Shown here: positions 12,101 through 27,100 of the stretch, one piece after another | Layout of the letters: each line of letters begins with the position of its first letter | Numbering within the stretch: position 1 is the stretch's first letter | Source of the DNA: Stichopus chloronotus | Lineage: Eukaryota > Echinodermata > Holothuroidea > Aspidochirotida > Stichopodidae | Direction: 5' to 3' | Length of the DNA: 64,000 bases | NCBI GenBank assembly: GCA_021234535.1 | Contig: CM037840.1 | Span: forward strand, 6,995,094 to 7,059,093 | The notes under the pieces: model-generated | Databases searched by the model: none | Seen by the model: the letters and a program-made list of their open reading frames with translations, nothing else | Told to the model about the DNA's origin: nothing | Translations under genes and position numbers: made by a program

Positions 12101-15100
12101 TTCCTTCACCACTGGAATTCAATTATGCCTTGAAATTAATCGGTAGTGCACAGTTCCTCACTCTCAAGCAAGCAGGAAGCTATGACGAAGATGATGGAGA
12201 GTTTTTGGCAGAGTTCTTCAACCAGAATTTGCAGATGCCACAACAAGAGCCAGAAATTCCTGAACCTTGCTTATCAGAGGAGGAGCTTTTCTCAAACCTT
12301 CCCCAAGTCGAACTTGACAGTTTTTATAACCTTGCTGGGCACTATCTTAATTCAATCAAGAAAAATGAGAAGACTTGTGACGAATGTTTGAGTGAGGTTA
12401 CCAGTGGACCACAGGATGGGCCACATCAGGCAGCTACGCTCACCCTTTTGAAAGAGTACAGACAAGGTTGTTTGCAGCATGTGTCTGAAAAAGCCTTTAA
12501 CATGCTGGTTAAAGTGGAGACTCTGCTCAGGGGCAAGTAAAGAAATCTCATTAAGGGACCCAATATCAAAGATGTTCTTGTCATTGAAGCAGAACAGCTG
12601 ACCAAAGATATCAAGATCTCTCCCTGCCACAATCTCAAACATAATATCATTCCTAAATTCATCAATGTTCGCTTGCACTTTTTCTCCAAAAAAAGAAAGA
12701 AAGAAATTAGGAACTGTTGAAGAAGTCAGCAAGACTGAAGAGACATGGTGAACTTTTCAGCAAGCGTATGACTATGTGTAATGTGAAATGACTCTTGAAG
12801 TGTCTTTTTTTTTTTTCAATTTTTCTCAAGTTTTGTGTTCACTCACTGTTTTTTTTTTTGTTCGCTGTTTCATCCTTGGTTGTAATTAAGTATGTATGTA
12901 CAGAAATAGTTAATAATGCTGGCATTGGCATAAACTTCAGATACCTTCATGATTCACCTCAATAACCTACCTTTCAGATCAAAGTCTCGCCAAGGGCTTT
13001 TTTCTACGTCTTTCTACGTTTCATACGGTGTATGCTGTCAAAATTTCAAATGTTTGGCAATTTGATAAAAGCGTACCTACAGTCAAAAATCCAAAATTAA
13101 AGACCATTAAGAATGAATTCTAACAGTCCAATTCCCATCTTCATAGGGCATTCCTGAGCTGAGATATAAAATGTTGAAATTTATTCACTCAAACTGAAAT
13201 GATGTGTAGGGGTCAAGTTACACAGGATTAAGGACTGCAGTTTTATATTCTCCTTCAAACTAGTTATTCATAATTACCTTTCATGCTATACTTTCTAATA
13301 TGTTATGACACTCGGGCACAATGTTGGGAGAACTCTAAAATAAAGCTCTGATTATAGACAAGATTCAATGGTGAACATGAACAACATTTTTGTATGTTTC
13401 TTCAAATGCTTTATCCGTAGATACCTCACGTCATACTTCGTATTACTTCGAGATTGGTGGGACCGGGATCCAAGGGCCCAGCCCAAACTAGGGAGAGGGT
13501 TCTTAAACTAGGACAATGTAGTCTAAATGTTTCTATCACAAATTTTCCAGCCAAATGAGTTCACCTGAATTTAACTCACCTGAATTTAACTGTCGGGCCT
13601 TTATTGTTGCCAGGGGCATCTTCCCATTTGCAGCCCCTGCCCACTCTTTGTTCTCCTCCTTGTGCCCCGAGGGATCTTCAGCGAATAATGTTTTGTCTCC
13701 CCCTAACGTGGTACCAATATCAATTCTAAACGTTTGCTTTAAAATCAAGAGTGTACTCCATATGTACCATGCAGTCATCAAAATAGGACGTCCACTCTGC
13801 CCCCTTGTGACATTAATTGCCCCCTCCCCGAACCCATATCATTGTGAGTGACTCCCCACAGATTTTGTACACGAAACCCCACCCCTCTCGTTCAATAGAG
13901 ACCAGAAATATGACAAAAGAAAACCCGCAACGCTAAAAAGGCACTCTTCAGTCATGTGCAGTGTGCTCTAGATATGCAGGAAATGGAAACAAAATGGCGT
14001 CCAATTTTAAGTTGTCGCTACTCTCCCTATAAAGGTACTCTAGTTAAGACTAAAGAACGACAGTTAACATAATCTCCATGCAAGAGATATTGTAATACAC
14101 AGTCATCAGATTCTTGAAGGATTACCATTTGCAATGAAAATGTTTTTCAACTTGGAAACGAAGATCAAAAACTAGAAACAATATATACTTGATTCAGAAA
14201 AGTCAATTTTCCAAACTCATGGGCAAAAGGCATGGATACTATGAATGACATACTATGAATTTGTTTTCTATCGCTGGCGACTAGTAGAAAATTTATGCAC
14301 TGTTAGTAGTATCTATCTATTCTTTGCAGTTGAGACCTCATGATGAATTTCAGGTTTCTTTTTTTCTACCTAATGATGAAGATGTGATTTCTTCAAAAAC
14401 AGCTGTGTTTTTGAACATTTGGGTTTCAACATCTTTCTGTATTAATTTGATCTTTTATTTGGTTCTGTCTGAAGTGAAGTAATGCTCCACACCTAGGCAA
14501 GTCAGTTATTTCAAAAAGTTGTTTTTGATAGTAACATTAAACAAGTACTTCTGTATTTATCCCTTTCAATAAAGTTCACCAAATGGAGGATGTTAATGTG
14601 ATGTTTTTGATAGATTTATGAGTTGCAAATACTTAGGTCCTATGTCGGGTATATTTTGTAACTACAATACAATAAGCTTAAAGGGGGATACTGAAAATAT
14701 TCCTTTTCAAGAGTAAAAATGACACCATTGGAGGATCCTTCACTCAGAGAAACACTGAATGAATGTGCAAAATGGCTTTTAAATAGCTTTAATATGTTGC
14801 AAACACTGATAGTACATTTGATACACTACCACCAGTGGTTAATGTGCACTTAATGTCATGGAATTAGACATTTCAGTATTTAATGCTGTTTTCAATTTTT
14901 AATTTCAGAATAAGAAGTACAGGTAAAGTGAGATGTTATTTCCTGATCATACAACATGTAGTCTTTTGTATTTAATAATGTCTAGAGGAGCTGTAATATA
15001 GCTGAAACATATTGAAGTTTAATTACAACATTTATAATACTTTATTACTTTGAGATGATGTTGATAGGTGAAATGTTGTCCAATGTTACTCTAGAGGTGT

Positions 15101-18100
15101 AATGCTTGCCATGTCTGTTGCTGCGTTCTCCAGTCAACAGAAAAGATTGTGAATAATAAATAACCGTATGTGTAACTGTTGTTAACACACTGATTATGAT
15201 CTTTAGTTCCAGAAATCATCATAAAATCTGACCATGGTTGTGAATATTTGTTGCTCTACTCCGGTCCTTCTGGTCAGTGTATTGTCCAGTCCTTTGTCTC
15301 TCTATCAATGCTGAATGGACAAGTTATTGCACAGGTTGCAGAGATGACAAGCCTTGGACACTTTAGGATGCACAGTAAGTAGAACTTTGCCAGATTCTTG
15401 TTGTAAAATTAATGAAGCAGCTAAAGTATCTGTAACATAATGTGATGCGTAATTTCCTTAACAGCTAAGAAAGCTGCTGGGAGGTATAAAAGGTTAGCAG
15501 AGCTGTCTGAAACTGATCCATAATGTAACGTTTATTACATCAAGGAGTCCTATATCTTGGACAAATGTTATATGATATTGCACCTATGAGATTTTGAAGT
15601 GTAGGACGCACAAACATATGTGTCATAGTGAAAGCACATACATGTGCAACATTGGTCAGTAGTTGGTTTTTAATGTTCGCATAAACATGTCATAATTGAA
15701 ACCCAAAGTGTCTAAAGCTTTGAAACTCCATGTGTCATTAACATAGCATTTCTTTTAATTTTTTACTTAGTATAGAGCTCCTGACTACAGATGATCATTT
15801 TTTTTCAGATCCCTTCTTTGAAATTGTTAGGTACAGGGTTGTAGCTACAGTGGGCTGCAATGGGTGGTCATGCCAACCACCACTCCGGGCAAACACACAT
15901 CTGATCACTTACCACAAATCTATCTACACAGACCTAAAATCTATTCCATTCATAAATTATTCTATTTGCAAGTTTTAGCACCATAGGAATAAGTGCAAGA
16001 ATATTTCACACTAGCGTTACCACTTGTCAGCACAGATCCTTGAGTGTTCTTAAATGATTTTTAAACAGTAACTGGGATAGATGTCATTTGTAGCAATTGA
16101 AAATAAAGCAGTCTCATTGGTTTATTGTCATTACATCATACATGAAAGTTTCTAGCATCTGTAGTATACTAGCTGCAGGTCCTAGTGTACAGCAATCATA
16201 GATTTCTGGTTCAGTGTGAATATTGCTTTTGTTACCTTTATTTGTTGTGCCACTTTTAAGTAGGCCTAGACAGTTGTTTAATGTAGCTAGTCTACTACTG
16301 TGTTTGAACCAAAAATTTCTGCTTCCACTTAGGGCTAGGACTGTCATAAAAATGAAAAATTTACTACTTATACTGATAAAAACATAGAATTCAAAAGATG
16401 AAAATATGTTTTTTCTGATTTCATTCAAAGGCCATACACCTAATACTGACAGTACTTCACAGTCACACTAAGCTGCTGCTACTAGCTTACATACAGATGG
16501 CCTATCAACATACTTTGAAAGGATAAAAAGAAAGAAATAAGTGAAAAAACACAAGAAATTGGGGAAAAGGAAAATTTAATGGCCAAAACATGGGTTAGAT
16601 AGTATCCCGGGGGGGGGGGGGAGTGTTGGGGAGGGGGTTAAGGTTAGTGGCTTTTGCCAGTTTGGACAACGTGCCCGGCACTCAGAGTTGGGTAGCTACA
16701 GCCCTTGTAAGGTAATATGGATTTAAAATTAGATTGTAGGTCCTTGCTCACTAGGATAGCCCCACATTTTGTCATGCAGGTTAAGCATAATTTGGAGTCA
16801 ACAAAGGGAAATAGTTGAAAATGTTGTAAGCTTCCTGGCCAAGCAGTGATGTACATAGATATGTAAGCTTTCATGATGTCTTGTTTTAACTTGGCCAAGA
16901 CTCTTCATCTCTGTCTTCAGAGTGGTATTTCCCATAGCCTGTGCACAGTCCTGCTGGTCTTTTGACAAACACCGACGCCCTCACAGTATAACCGAAAGCA
17001 AGTCTGAGACATATGGCCAACTTCTGTCCTTTGTTACGTTGAAATGAAAGTCATCCAATTGGATTATGGAAGAAATAGGGATTAAAAACTCCCCTCGTGA
17101 TTTTCTTTCTGTAGAAAACGCTGCCAGAGGCTCTGCTTCCCCAGCTGTCCCCTTTGCTGTAATCAGTAATAATAATAGGTTTTGACAAGAGAGAGAAACT
17201 TATTTTTGAAAAAATCTATTACAGAAGCAAAGATGAATACAAACATTTTCTCAAAACAGTGAAAGATAAATGAGGAAAAAGGATGTAAAAGTTGATAAGA
17301 AATAGTGCAAAACCAAGTTGTGGTTTTATAAAGCCAAATTATTGTTTTATTCTGCAAGTCTTCAGGAAAATTATTATAAGTGTTTCTGACAAAGAACCCT
17401 AGTTTACATGTAATTCCCAATCAAATGACACTGTACATTGCTTGAAATTAAATTTTGCCAAATTACAATAAAGTTCAAGTTTAGGAAGGAATTCTTAATA
17501 GTTTTAAGGGTGATATTTTTTTTTTTTTAAATCATGAAAGCTTTTCAGGGTCGTATTGGAAGTATTATACTGAATTTGTATTCAGTTATTCAGTGCTGTT
17601 ATTTTAATACAGATGTTCACTTGAAGTTTAAGTTTGCACACCATACATACGCAGCTTACCTTAATCATGTTTATATTGTTGATATTCAACTTCAGTTTTG
17701 GGATTTTTAGTGAAATTGTGATCCCGTAAGGTCAACACATTGGTAGAAGAGAGTTAATTAGAAAGTGTTAAGTAGTATTAATAGTAAAGACTATTCTTGA
17801 AGTAGTTGATATGGTGGGTAAATTGTTACTGCAGAATTTGCAATAATCCTGGATCTTCTAGGTTGAGCTGCACGGGTGATTCCTTGATGAATTTGTGTGA
17901 TTTCATCCCAGCAATGTAAATATAAAACAATAAAGATACTAGGGAATTGTTATTCATACAAATTTGTAACAAATATAAAAAGTCCATCCAAATATCTTAC
18001 ATGTGATATGTTCAAACATCTCATATATTGTTCCATCGAGCAGAATTTTTTAATAAAAATAGTTACTTGCAACTGAGGTCCCTTTTGTTGGTTCCAAAAG

Positions 18101-21100
18101 GAACCTTTTGGTAAGTGAGGATTTATGTTACCATAAATGATACAAAAGCAAGTTCTAACATACTATCAGTGTTTTGCAATTAAATACAAGCAGCTGTTGT
18201 CATTTCTCTGGAAAATAAAGTTTATAATGGCTTCTTTGTATTTTCTGTGTCATTTATAGATAACCTTAGGCGTGCAGTACATTATCCTTTAAAAGGCATA
18301 CCTATGGTTCCAGATGATTACTTCCTCAAATTTGTTAATATGTTTGGTAAATACAACATACAAGGATTTCTGTATCTGCAAGGTAAGTTGGCATCACAAC
18401 CCTTTAATTCACAGTTGTAAATTTAGTGGTAATCCCATAAGGTTCTTTTTCAGTAGACATTGGAAATAACATCTTATATTTTAAACAGAAATGTCTCACC
18501 TTTGATTCTCAATAGTGAACATCACTCAAGTATTGCAGCATTACCAGTATATGTACACTGATTTCCATCATTTCTTGGGTTTTGGGGTGGCTGTGTTGGT
18601 TTTAAAGAGAAAGTTACTGCAGCATGTGAGGAAGGGATTGTCATCATTTTTAGTTTTGATGAAATTGTAACCTTTGTAATCAAGATAGCATTTGTGTATT
18701 TGTATATGTGTGTGTATGTGTGTTTGAGAACACATAACAATTTGCAGAACCCTTTCTTTAGGGCTTTAAATGAAAGATTCACAGCTGTTTGTGTTTTGTA
18801 AAGTGAACGGGATATTGCTGTATATTGTAGGAATCAATATCTTTTGTGTTACAAAAATGTGGTTTCATAGTCAGAAATAGGCCATATGGACTAGTGTAAA
18901 AAATAATGCAAAATGTTCCTTTTACTTCATAATTTACATTTTATATTGTTCATCTGTGCAAGGTACCACAGTGCTATTGGACTCTTGTTATGTACATGCC
19001 ACATGATAAGTTACCACTGCAAACCTGCAATGTTATCAAGTACTCAGTTCTCTCCAGAGTGATTTAAGTGCCAGTGTGATTGCAATTCCTTTAACTGCAA
19101 CTCTGTACTGCAGCTAAATCAAACGGCTGAAAATTTTACACAGTGGTGTTTGTGCATATAAGAGGAATCGATATCAGCCAGTGAACTATTTATGTATATG
19201 TGCCTATACAGTGCGTAGATATTGAGTGTAAAAAAGTATACAAAAAGGTATAAAACCATATAAGCAAGTGTAAGGGAGTAAAAACGAACATAATCATGCA
19301 GCTATGGGAGTTATGCTTGAGCTGTACAGTATGTTAGTAGGCTACAATAATGCCTCAGTAGGCCTTTTTCTTTTGTTGGTGTGTGCAAATTCTACCAGGA
19401 TAGTAATTTCACTACAAAGGTAAAATGTCGTCCGGGGGGGGGGGGGGTATCCAGAAACCCGGTGAAAACACTACTTGAGATACACCATATTCGATGGTTG
19501 CTAGATCTGAAGAGCATTCATTGATTGATATTTGTAATGTGGTACTGCAAGGATATTACTCATGTAGTGTGTGATATGCATGGATTGTACTGCAAGATTT
19601 TGTTGAGACAACCACTTGCTGGCCAAGAATCAATCAATTTGCAGAGATACATTTTCTTGCTGCCATGGGCTTAAATCTCAATCTAACTTGCCAGTAGGAT
19701 ATTGAAGAAGCTGTATCTTACTTTGAAATTGACCTGAGGTCAACCAACTGCCATAATTCCTGGCATTTTAAGCTGGGCAATTGCCCGTGCCCTGCTAAAT
19801 GCCTATCTTGGAAGCAAAACAGTCATCTTTGATGGGTAACATTTCGCCCGTCTTGATTTTGTGTAGTGCAATGTTCCGTCCGTCTGCATGATATCTGCCC
19901 TGGCAGTAAATAATTTTATCTCAAAATATCACAGAATGAGAATTACTAAAAAGTCTTTCTTGGAAGTGATTGTAACTCAAAAAGGATCCATCTGAAAGTC
20001 AAGTCATTTTAAGTCTACTCTCGGTCTGGGGACGGAGGTCTATCCTTTATTAGATCGCACAAACTAATTTCAGCTACAATGCTATTGGCTTAAAAAATGT
20101 ACCGAAGCACAGAGGCGTTCATATGAGAGTTTCTTATCTCATTACATTCACATACTACAGTACGCTTCGCCATAATAGTTACCACTTTTCAATCAATAAA
20201 AGATTTTTGGATGATTTTTTAATATGGATGGAAGCACTCTAGAGACTGCAACTTGCAACAACTGCAACAAAAACAAAACATATTTCTGAAGAGGAAAAGT
20301 TCAGCTTTCTAACCATTCACATCTTTGTAGCATGTGTGGGTATCTTTTAGTTGTGAACTGAAAAATGTTTCAAAAAAGGTTTTTGCCTTGAAGATGCTAA
20401 ACATTGAATGATGCGCCATCACTATGAATTGTGCTAATTGATTGGCTTATGTGTTTATGAATAAAGTAAGAGTTTACAAAAAGGGACTTCCCACAACCCC
20501 ACCAATAATTGCCCATGTGAAAACAAAATGCTAAATACATCAGAATGTATGAAGAAAAGTACATTTAAAAGAACCAAAAAAAGTTTCTGCCATAAATATT
20601 TGGCAACCAATGTAGCGGACACAGTTGATCGTAAGGCTGAAGGAAGAACTAGTAAATCAGTACTGTACATGATTATGCATGGAGTTGCTATTTGTCAATA
20701 TAGTAACCTCCCTGGCATGTAGAAGTTTGATCTGAAAACATTGATCAATTCCTTCATCGTGTCAATTTCAAATGACTTAAAAATAAGGTAGTACTGAAGT
20801 TATTTTGGTTATAGTTTCTTTGTCTTTGTAATGATGTGTGTAAAGTTTTGGACTACTTAAAGTAAGGAATTTCAGTCCCCAAAACATTGTATGATCTCAT
20901 AAGTTGTATTGCGTATACCCTAATTTGTACTGTATGCAGGAACAAAGTATGTGAAGTATCACAAAATACCCCACTTGATCATGAATGCCAAAGCATTTAC
21001 TTGGCGTGTGAACAAGTCCTCTAACAATCTGCAATATATTTGCAAACTTTTAGGAGAGGCTTTTCTCCTGCTTGATATTTTTCTTGATAATGGCTTGGGA

Positions 21101-24100
21101 CTTTTCTGTAGCCTAACATACATACTACACACTAACTGTCTAGCCTACACATGTCACTGACTTGAAATAAGATTTTCAAACAATTTTTTTTCAAAAGTGT
21201 TAACAAATCTTTTATTTGTTGTCTAAACTATTGCTAAGCCTTAAATGCATCATCATGAACAAGATGGCTTTTTGATTCCTTGCCGAAGGCAGAAGGAATC
21301 TATGGGATGGTGATGTCGTGTGTGCGCGTGTGGGTGTGTGTGTATGTGTGTATATGACACTCTCAAGAAGGGTAACCATGACTGATCTCATACTTGGGTG
21401 TGTGGGTTGGTCATATTGAGTAGATGATCCCTATTGTTTTTGTGGGAGGTCAAAGGTCATTTTAGGTCACCAGAGGTCAAAATGTGAAAACCTTGTAAAC
21501 ACGATATCACAAGAACGGTAACTGTGACTGATGTCATACGTAGTTTTTGGGTTGGTCACATTGAGTAGATGATCCCCATAGTTTTTGGTGGAGGTCAAAG
21601 GTCATTTGAGGTCACCAGAGGTCAAAATGTAAAAATCTTGTAAACACAATAACTCCAGAAGGGTAACTGTGACTGTTGTCATACTTGGTGGGTGGGTGGG
21701 TTGATCATATTGAGTTGGTGATCCCTATTGTTTTTGGTGGAGGTCAAAGGTCATTTGAGGTCACCAGAGGTCAAAATGTGAAAACCTTGTAAACACAATA
21801 TCTCAAGAACGGTTACTGTGATTGATGTCATATGTAGTGTGTTAGTTGGTCATATTGAGAGATGATTCCAATAGTTTTTGGTGGAGGTCAGAGGTCATTT
21901 GAGGTCACCAGAGGTCAAAATGTGAAAACCTTCCAAATGCAATATCTCCAGAAGGGTAAGTGTGACTGATGTCATACATGGTGTGTAGGTTGGTCATTTT
22001 GAGTAGATGATCCCTATTGTTTTTTGTGGAATTCAACGGTCATTTGAGGTCACCATAGGTCAAACTGTAAAAAGCTTGTAAACACGATATCTCAAAGTAG
22101 GAAGCTTGGACGGATCTCATATGTAGTATCTAGGTGTACCACATTAAGTGGAAGAACCCTATTGTTTTTGGTGGAGGGTCAAAGGTCATTTGAGGTCACC
22201 AGAGGTCAAAATGTGAAAACCTTGTAAGCACAATATTTCAAGAACTGTAACTGTGACTGATGTCATACGTGGTGTAAGAGTTGTTTATATTGAGTAGATG
22301 ATCCCTATTGCTTTTGGTGGAGGTAGAAGGTCATTTGAGGTCACCAGAGGTCAAAATGTGAAAACCTTGTAAACACAATATCTCAAGAATGGTAACTGTG
22401 ACTGATATCATACTTAGTTTGTGGGTTGGTCATATTGAGTAGATGTTTTTTGTGGAAGTGAAAGGTTGTTTGAGGTCACCCGAGGTGAAATCTTGCCAAC
22501 ACATTATCTCCAGAAGGGTAATTTTGACTGATGTCATACTTGATGTGTGGGTTCCCCATACTGGATAGGTGATCCCTATTGCTTTTAGTGGACATCAAAT
22601 GTCATTTGAGGTCACCAAAATAAAGGTTATATGAGTTAAAGGCTTATTTATGTGGTGTTTCAAGAACAGTAACTGCAGTTGATCTCATACTTGTCATGTG
22701 GATAATTCAAGCTTGTTCTAATATAACCTTGTAGCAAGGAATCACAAAGCCTTTTGGCTTTCTGGTTTTATCACAACTTTATTCATTGCACTTATGGAAA
22801 TATGAAAAGTAATTTACCATATTAGTGTTACATGGAACCAACACAAACTCATGACTTCAATTCAATTAAGTTGGCACCAACCTATATCATTTATTTGCCC
22901 CTGTAGCTATAGGGCATAGATTGAAAATTCACAGGCACTGTTACAAAAAACTTCCCAGAACTGACCTTCCCCATCAAGGCCTCCTTACTCTCCCAGCAAT
23001 TTCAAAGCTTTGGGTTTCATTGAGTGTTAATGTTTTTATTTAGGATAAACTTGTTGTATTTACACAGCTGCCTTTCTAATTGGGTTGGCAATTTATTGCC
23101 CACCTTAGAGGGTGACATCTCAATTGGGGACTGGCAGTTGCTTGCCCTTCTGAAAACTTGTCATGACCCCTCATACAAGTAAAAATTAGCAGTGTGTGAA
23201 AGAATACAAATTATACAATATAGCCAGTCTCAATTTTCAGATGGGCAATGAATTGCCCATCTCAGGTTGTAAGAAGATGACCAAGACGGGCAACCATTGC
23301 CCATTTGTCAAAAATCTCCGCACCAGGCCTGACTGCCATTTAAGTGATTAGTGATTACTCATCATAACATTGCTTTCATGATTGGTGCTTGATCTACATC
23401 ACTGCATCAAGCTGGCAAAATGCTATCAGTGCAGATACTGTCAATTTATGTAGGTTAATGCTTTGAGAATGACTTTGACTCTATCAACTTTTCTGAATAA
23501 GTGTTGACAATAGGTTTGCCCTTTTATTATTATATGAACACCCTGACAGAACTCTGACAGAATATACATTAGAATATACCAGACACGTCAGAAACCAGTG
23601 TATCAGGCCTTGAACTAGTGTACATTTACAACTTTGTTCATGTGCAATTTGTATTCAGTGAAGGATATAATTGGTATCAGAGTAGAATGGGAATTGGTAA
23701 TGAGCTGATTGTAGTGTGTAATCACTTGCACATCAATACCAATTATAATGGTTTATTTTGTCATGAAGGAATAAGAGTCTTTCTAATAAATATCAGTATT
23801 ATGGTATCTCTCCACTTAAAGGCTTTGAATATAAGGAGTAACAGAGATTTTTTTCATCAGTAGTATGCGGTGCACAGTATTTTCATCAGTTATTTTGAAT
23901 ACTGTATCAATGGTGTTGTAGTGGCCTCTGTATGGTATTGTCTATCTGCATGATGTCTTCAGTTTAAATACCAACTGTGTAATGAATTTGGTGTGAGTAT
24001 CAATTGTATGGTGTCTTTTGAACAGGTTTCATACAGGCCCTTGATATTCTTAAAACAAATTATAGTCCTTGAAAGTACTGAAAATTAACTTCAATATGGA

Positions 24101-27100
24101 TTTCTTTCAAAAAGTCTTTGAACAAGTAAAACTGCCTGCAAAGTCCTTGAAAAGTCCAAAAGTTACACAAACGTTTATCACTACCTGGCAGTAATTAAAG
24201 TGATTGCATGTATGGAGACAAAAAGTGAAAACATTGAAATTTCAGTCCAAATGTTTAGTAAGTCTTTTAATCAGCACCATTGAAACATTTTGGAAACAAA
24301 ATGTTCAAATAAAAGAGAACAAATTTTAATAAGTTTCGGGTGGTAGATTCTGCCACATTATTTAAAATTCTTCTAACGTAATGACAAAATACGATAACAT
24401 AGTGGTCATAGTGGTTGACAGTTTTCACTCAAATTAATCATGTGCATTGTTAAACAAACCAATGGGAAATATCATAGTGATATCAGTTCAGTTAAAACAG
24501 CTGATCACTGCCGCTACGATTATGTGATCAGTTTGTAGGTTATTTATAAATACAGTGCTTCATTTCATCAAATGCTGCAATTCCCGATACAGACCAAGGA
24601 GCAACAGCTGCGTAGCACTTTTTGATGCACCACTGAGACATGTACTGTTGCAGATTCATTTATGAATTCGCTTACAGTTAGCATCATTAATTTTCAAGTA
24701 TGATCTCTATTATTTTACTGTTTTTCTGCCAATTCCGTTGTTTTTCAAAGTTGTTACTATCATTTGCATTCATTGAATAACGACATATCCTGTTCATGAA
24801 AAACCTTGCGTGTACATTTGAGGAAAAAAAAAACGTAACCTTTATACTTTTCTGTGGTGTTTCAGTAGACACACAATCACTTTAAACTGGAAGTGGCTGT
24901 TGATCCGATCAAAAGATTTTCATAAATTACAGCAGACATTGATTCAACCTCCTGTCACAGTCCAGTATATATCTAGCATTATTATACATTAAGATTCGGT
25001 AAAGATTACATTTAACTTTGTACTGGCTATTAGCTGATGCACATTACAATTAAATTTTTTCTGTTTATTTAAAGCTATTTGATGGTTAGCAATCAGCTTA
25101 TGTGGAACTAATTGACTACAATGTATTTCTAGTTCTGGTATTGCTGAAACATGGGATGTCTGCAAGGGTGAGGGGAGGCCATTTTGTTGATATTTTCATC
25201 GGAATATTGACAGTATAAAATGTTTAAGATAAACTTGACGTAAAGGCTCTTTGTGGTTTGAAAGTCCTTGAAATTGGCTTAAAAGATTGTGCAGGAACCC
25301 TTAGGGTATGTGTACCATTTGTACAGTGTATGTATGGAAATCAAGTGTATGGTATTTCATCCATAAATATCAGTTGTATCATGTCATTTGTATCAATGTT
25401 AAATGTGTGGTGTCTTCAAGTGCAATAACATGCTTTATCATTTGAGTTGAAGTGCTGTCAGTTGTATTTACTGTTTTCTCCTGCACTGATATTTTCCCAA
25501 AGGGAGGCGATTGAGCAGAGGTTACAAACTACCAGCAACTGCCAAAGAAATTCGATTTCTGTTCAGCCTTATTCTTAGCAGGCTTTTAAGCTATTCTCCA
25601 TTGCACATGAATGCCAGTACCTCTGTGGAAGGGAGATGTCTCCCAGTCACTACGTTACAATCTGGTGAGTCCTACTCAGATTGTTTTCTAAGATTTTGGT
25701 TTCCAAGAAAATCATAACATTCGTAATCATGCATAGGTGTCCGTGTGTTTGTTTGTGTATGTACAGTATGTTTGTGAAGCCCTAGATGATATCTCAAGAA
25801 GGGAAGCTTTGACAGATCTCATATTTGTCATTTGGGTTCAACAGGGGTCAAATTTTTAAAACCTTGTTTAACACAATATCTCAAGAAAGAAAAGACCTGA
25901 GATTTGGTATGTAGGTGAACCACATTGATTAGGAGAACCCTACCGTTTTTTGTGGAGGTCAAAGGTCATTTGGGGTCAACAGGGGTCAAATTGTAAAAAC
26001 CTTGTCAGTACAATATCTCACAGAAGGAAGCATGGACAATTGTCATATTTGGTATGTAGGTGTATTACACGGAGAAGAAGAACCCTTTTGTTTTTGATGA
26101 AAGTCAAAGGTCATTTGGGGTCAACAGGGATCAAATTGTGAAAACCTGTAAACACAATGTCTCAAGAAAGTAAGCTTGGACAGATCTCATATTTGGTATG
26201 TTCGTGTACCACATTGAGCCAACCAGAGTGACATTGTGAAAACCTTGTAAACACGATATCTCAAGAAGGGAAGCTTGGACAATTGTTATATATAGTATGT
26301 AGGTGTACCACATTGAGAACAAGAACAAGAAAAAAGCAGTAGTTCCACCACTGAAAATGGTTAGTGATCATGTTGAATGAAGAAACTAAGTTTATCCTCA
26401 AGAGACTCTAACTCTGTTTGTGACACATACTATCTCAAGAAAAGCGTGGATGATATCACATATTTGGTACATAGGTGTACCTTGTTAAGCACAAGAAACC
26501 TATCGTTTTTTGTGAGGGTCAAGGTCCATTTGAAGTCAACAGGGGTCTCAGTGAAAACCTTGTAAACACAGCATCTCAAGACAGGAAGTTTGGAAAGGTT
26601 CCGTTCTTGTTATGTAGGTGTGCCATTTTAGGTGCAAGGATGTTGTTGTTGGTGGAGGTCAAAGGTCATCTGAGGTCAGATAACTTGTGAAAATATTGTA
26701 AACATGATACATCTTGAAGGAGAGTTTGAATAGATTTTTCATTTTGTATATAGGTTTACCTTATCAAGTGCAAGTAGCGTTTTGTTTTAGGTTGAGATCA
26801 AAGGTCATGTGGGTCAAATCTCTCAAGAAGAGATGCTTGGACAGATCTCATATTTGGTATGTAGGTGTACCTTTTGAGTACCTAAATGCTATTGTTTGTC
26901 ACAGAGGTTAAAGGTCAACAGGGTTTTATAGGGATCATGTAGTGAAAATCTTGTAGAGATGTTTTTACAAGGGATGGAGGCTTGTCTGGATGTCATATTT
27001 GTTATGTAGAGGATAGTGGCGAGTGTAATATTGATTACAAATGCATAGGTTATATTTGGTCGCTCAGGCCATTTGGCTCAAACAAGGGTCAATCTTTTTT

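Larger units (their letters stand above)
11446..14050 (+). mobile_element. P-superfamily transposon relic with 8-bp target duplication
   Basis: The element proper is 11454-14042 (2589 bp). Its 29-bp terminal inverted repeats begin TAGAGTACCTTTATAGGG at 11454-11482 and match perfectly at 14014-14042. GTTAAGAC flanks both sides (11446-11453, 14043-14050), the 8 bp expected for P elements. Subterminal inverted repeats of 15 bp (11522-11536 and 13984-13998) also fit the family. It encodes a THAP-type exon and a transposase C-terminal exon only. The catalytic middle is missing, so it cannot encode an active transposase. Confidence 0.85.

Noticed and set aside
12352..12732. Minus-strand frames opposite the transposase exon
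   Set aside because: They mirror the better-supported + strand exon of the P element.
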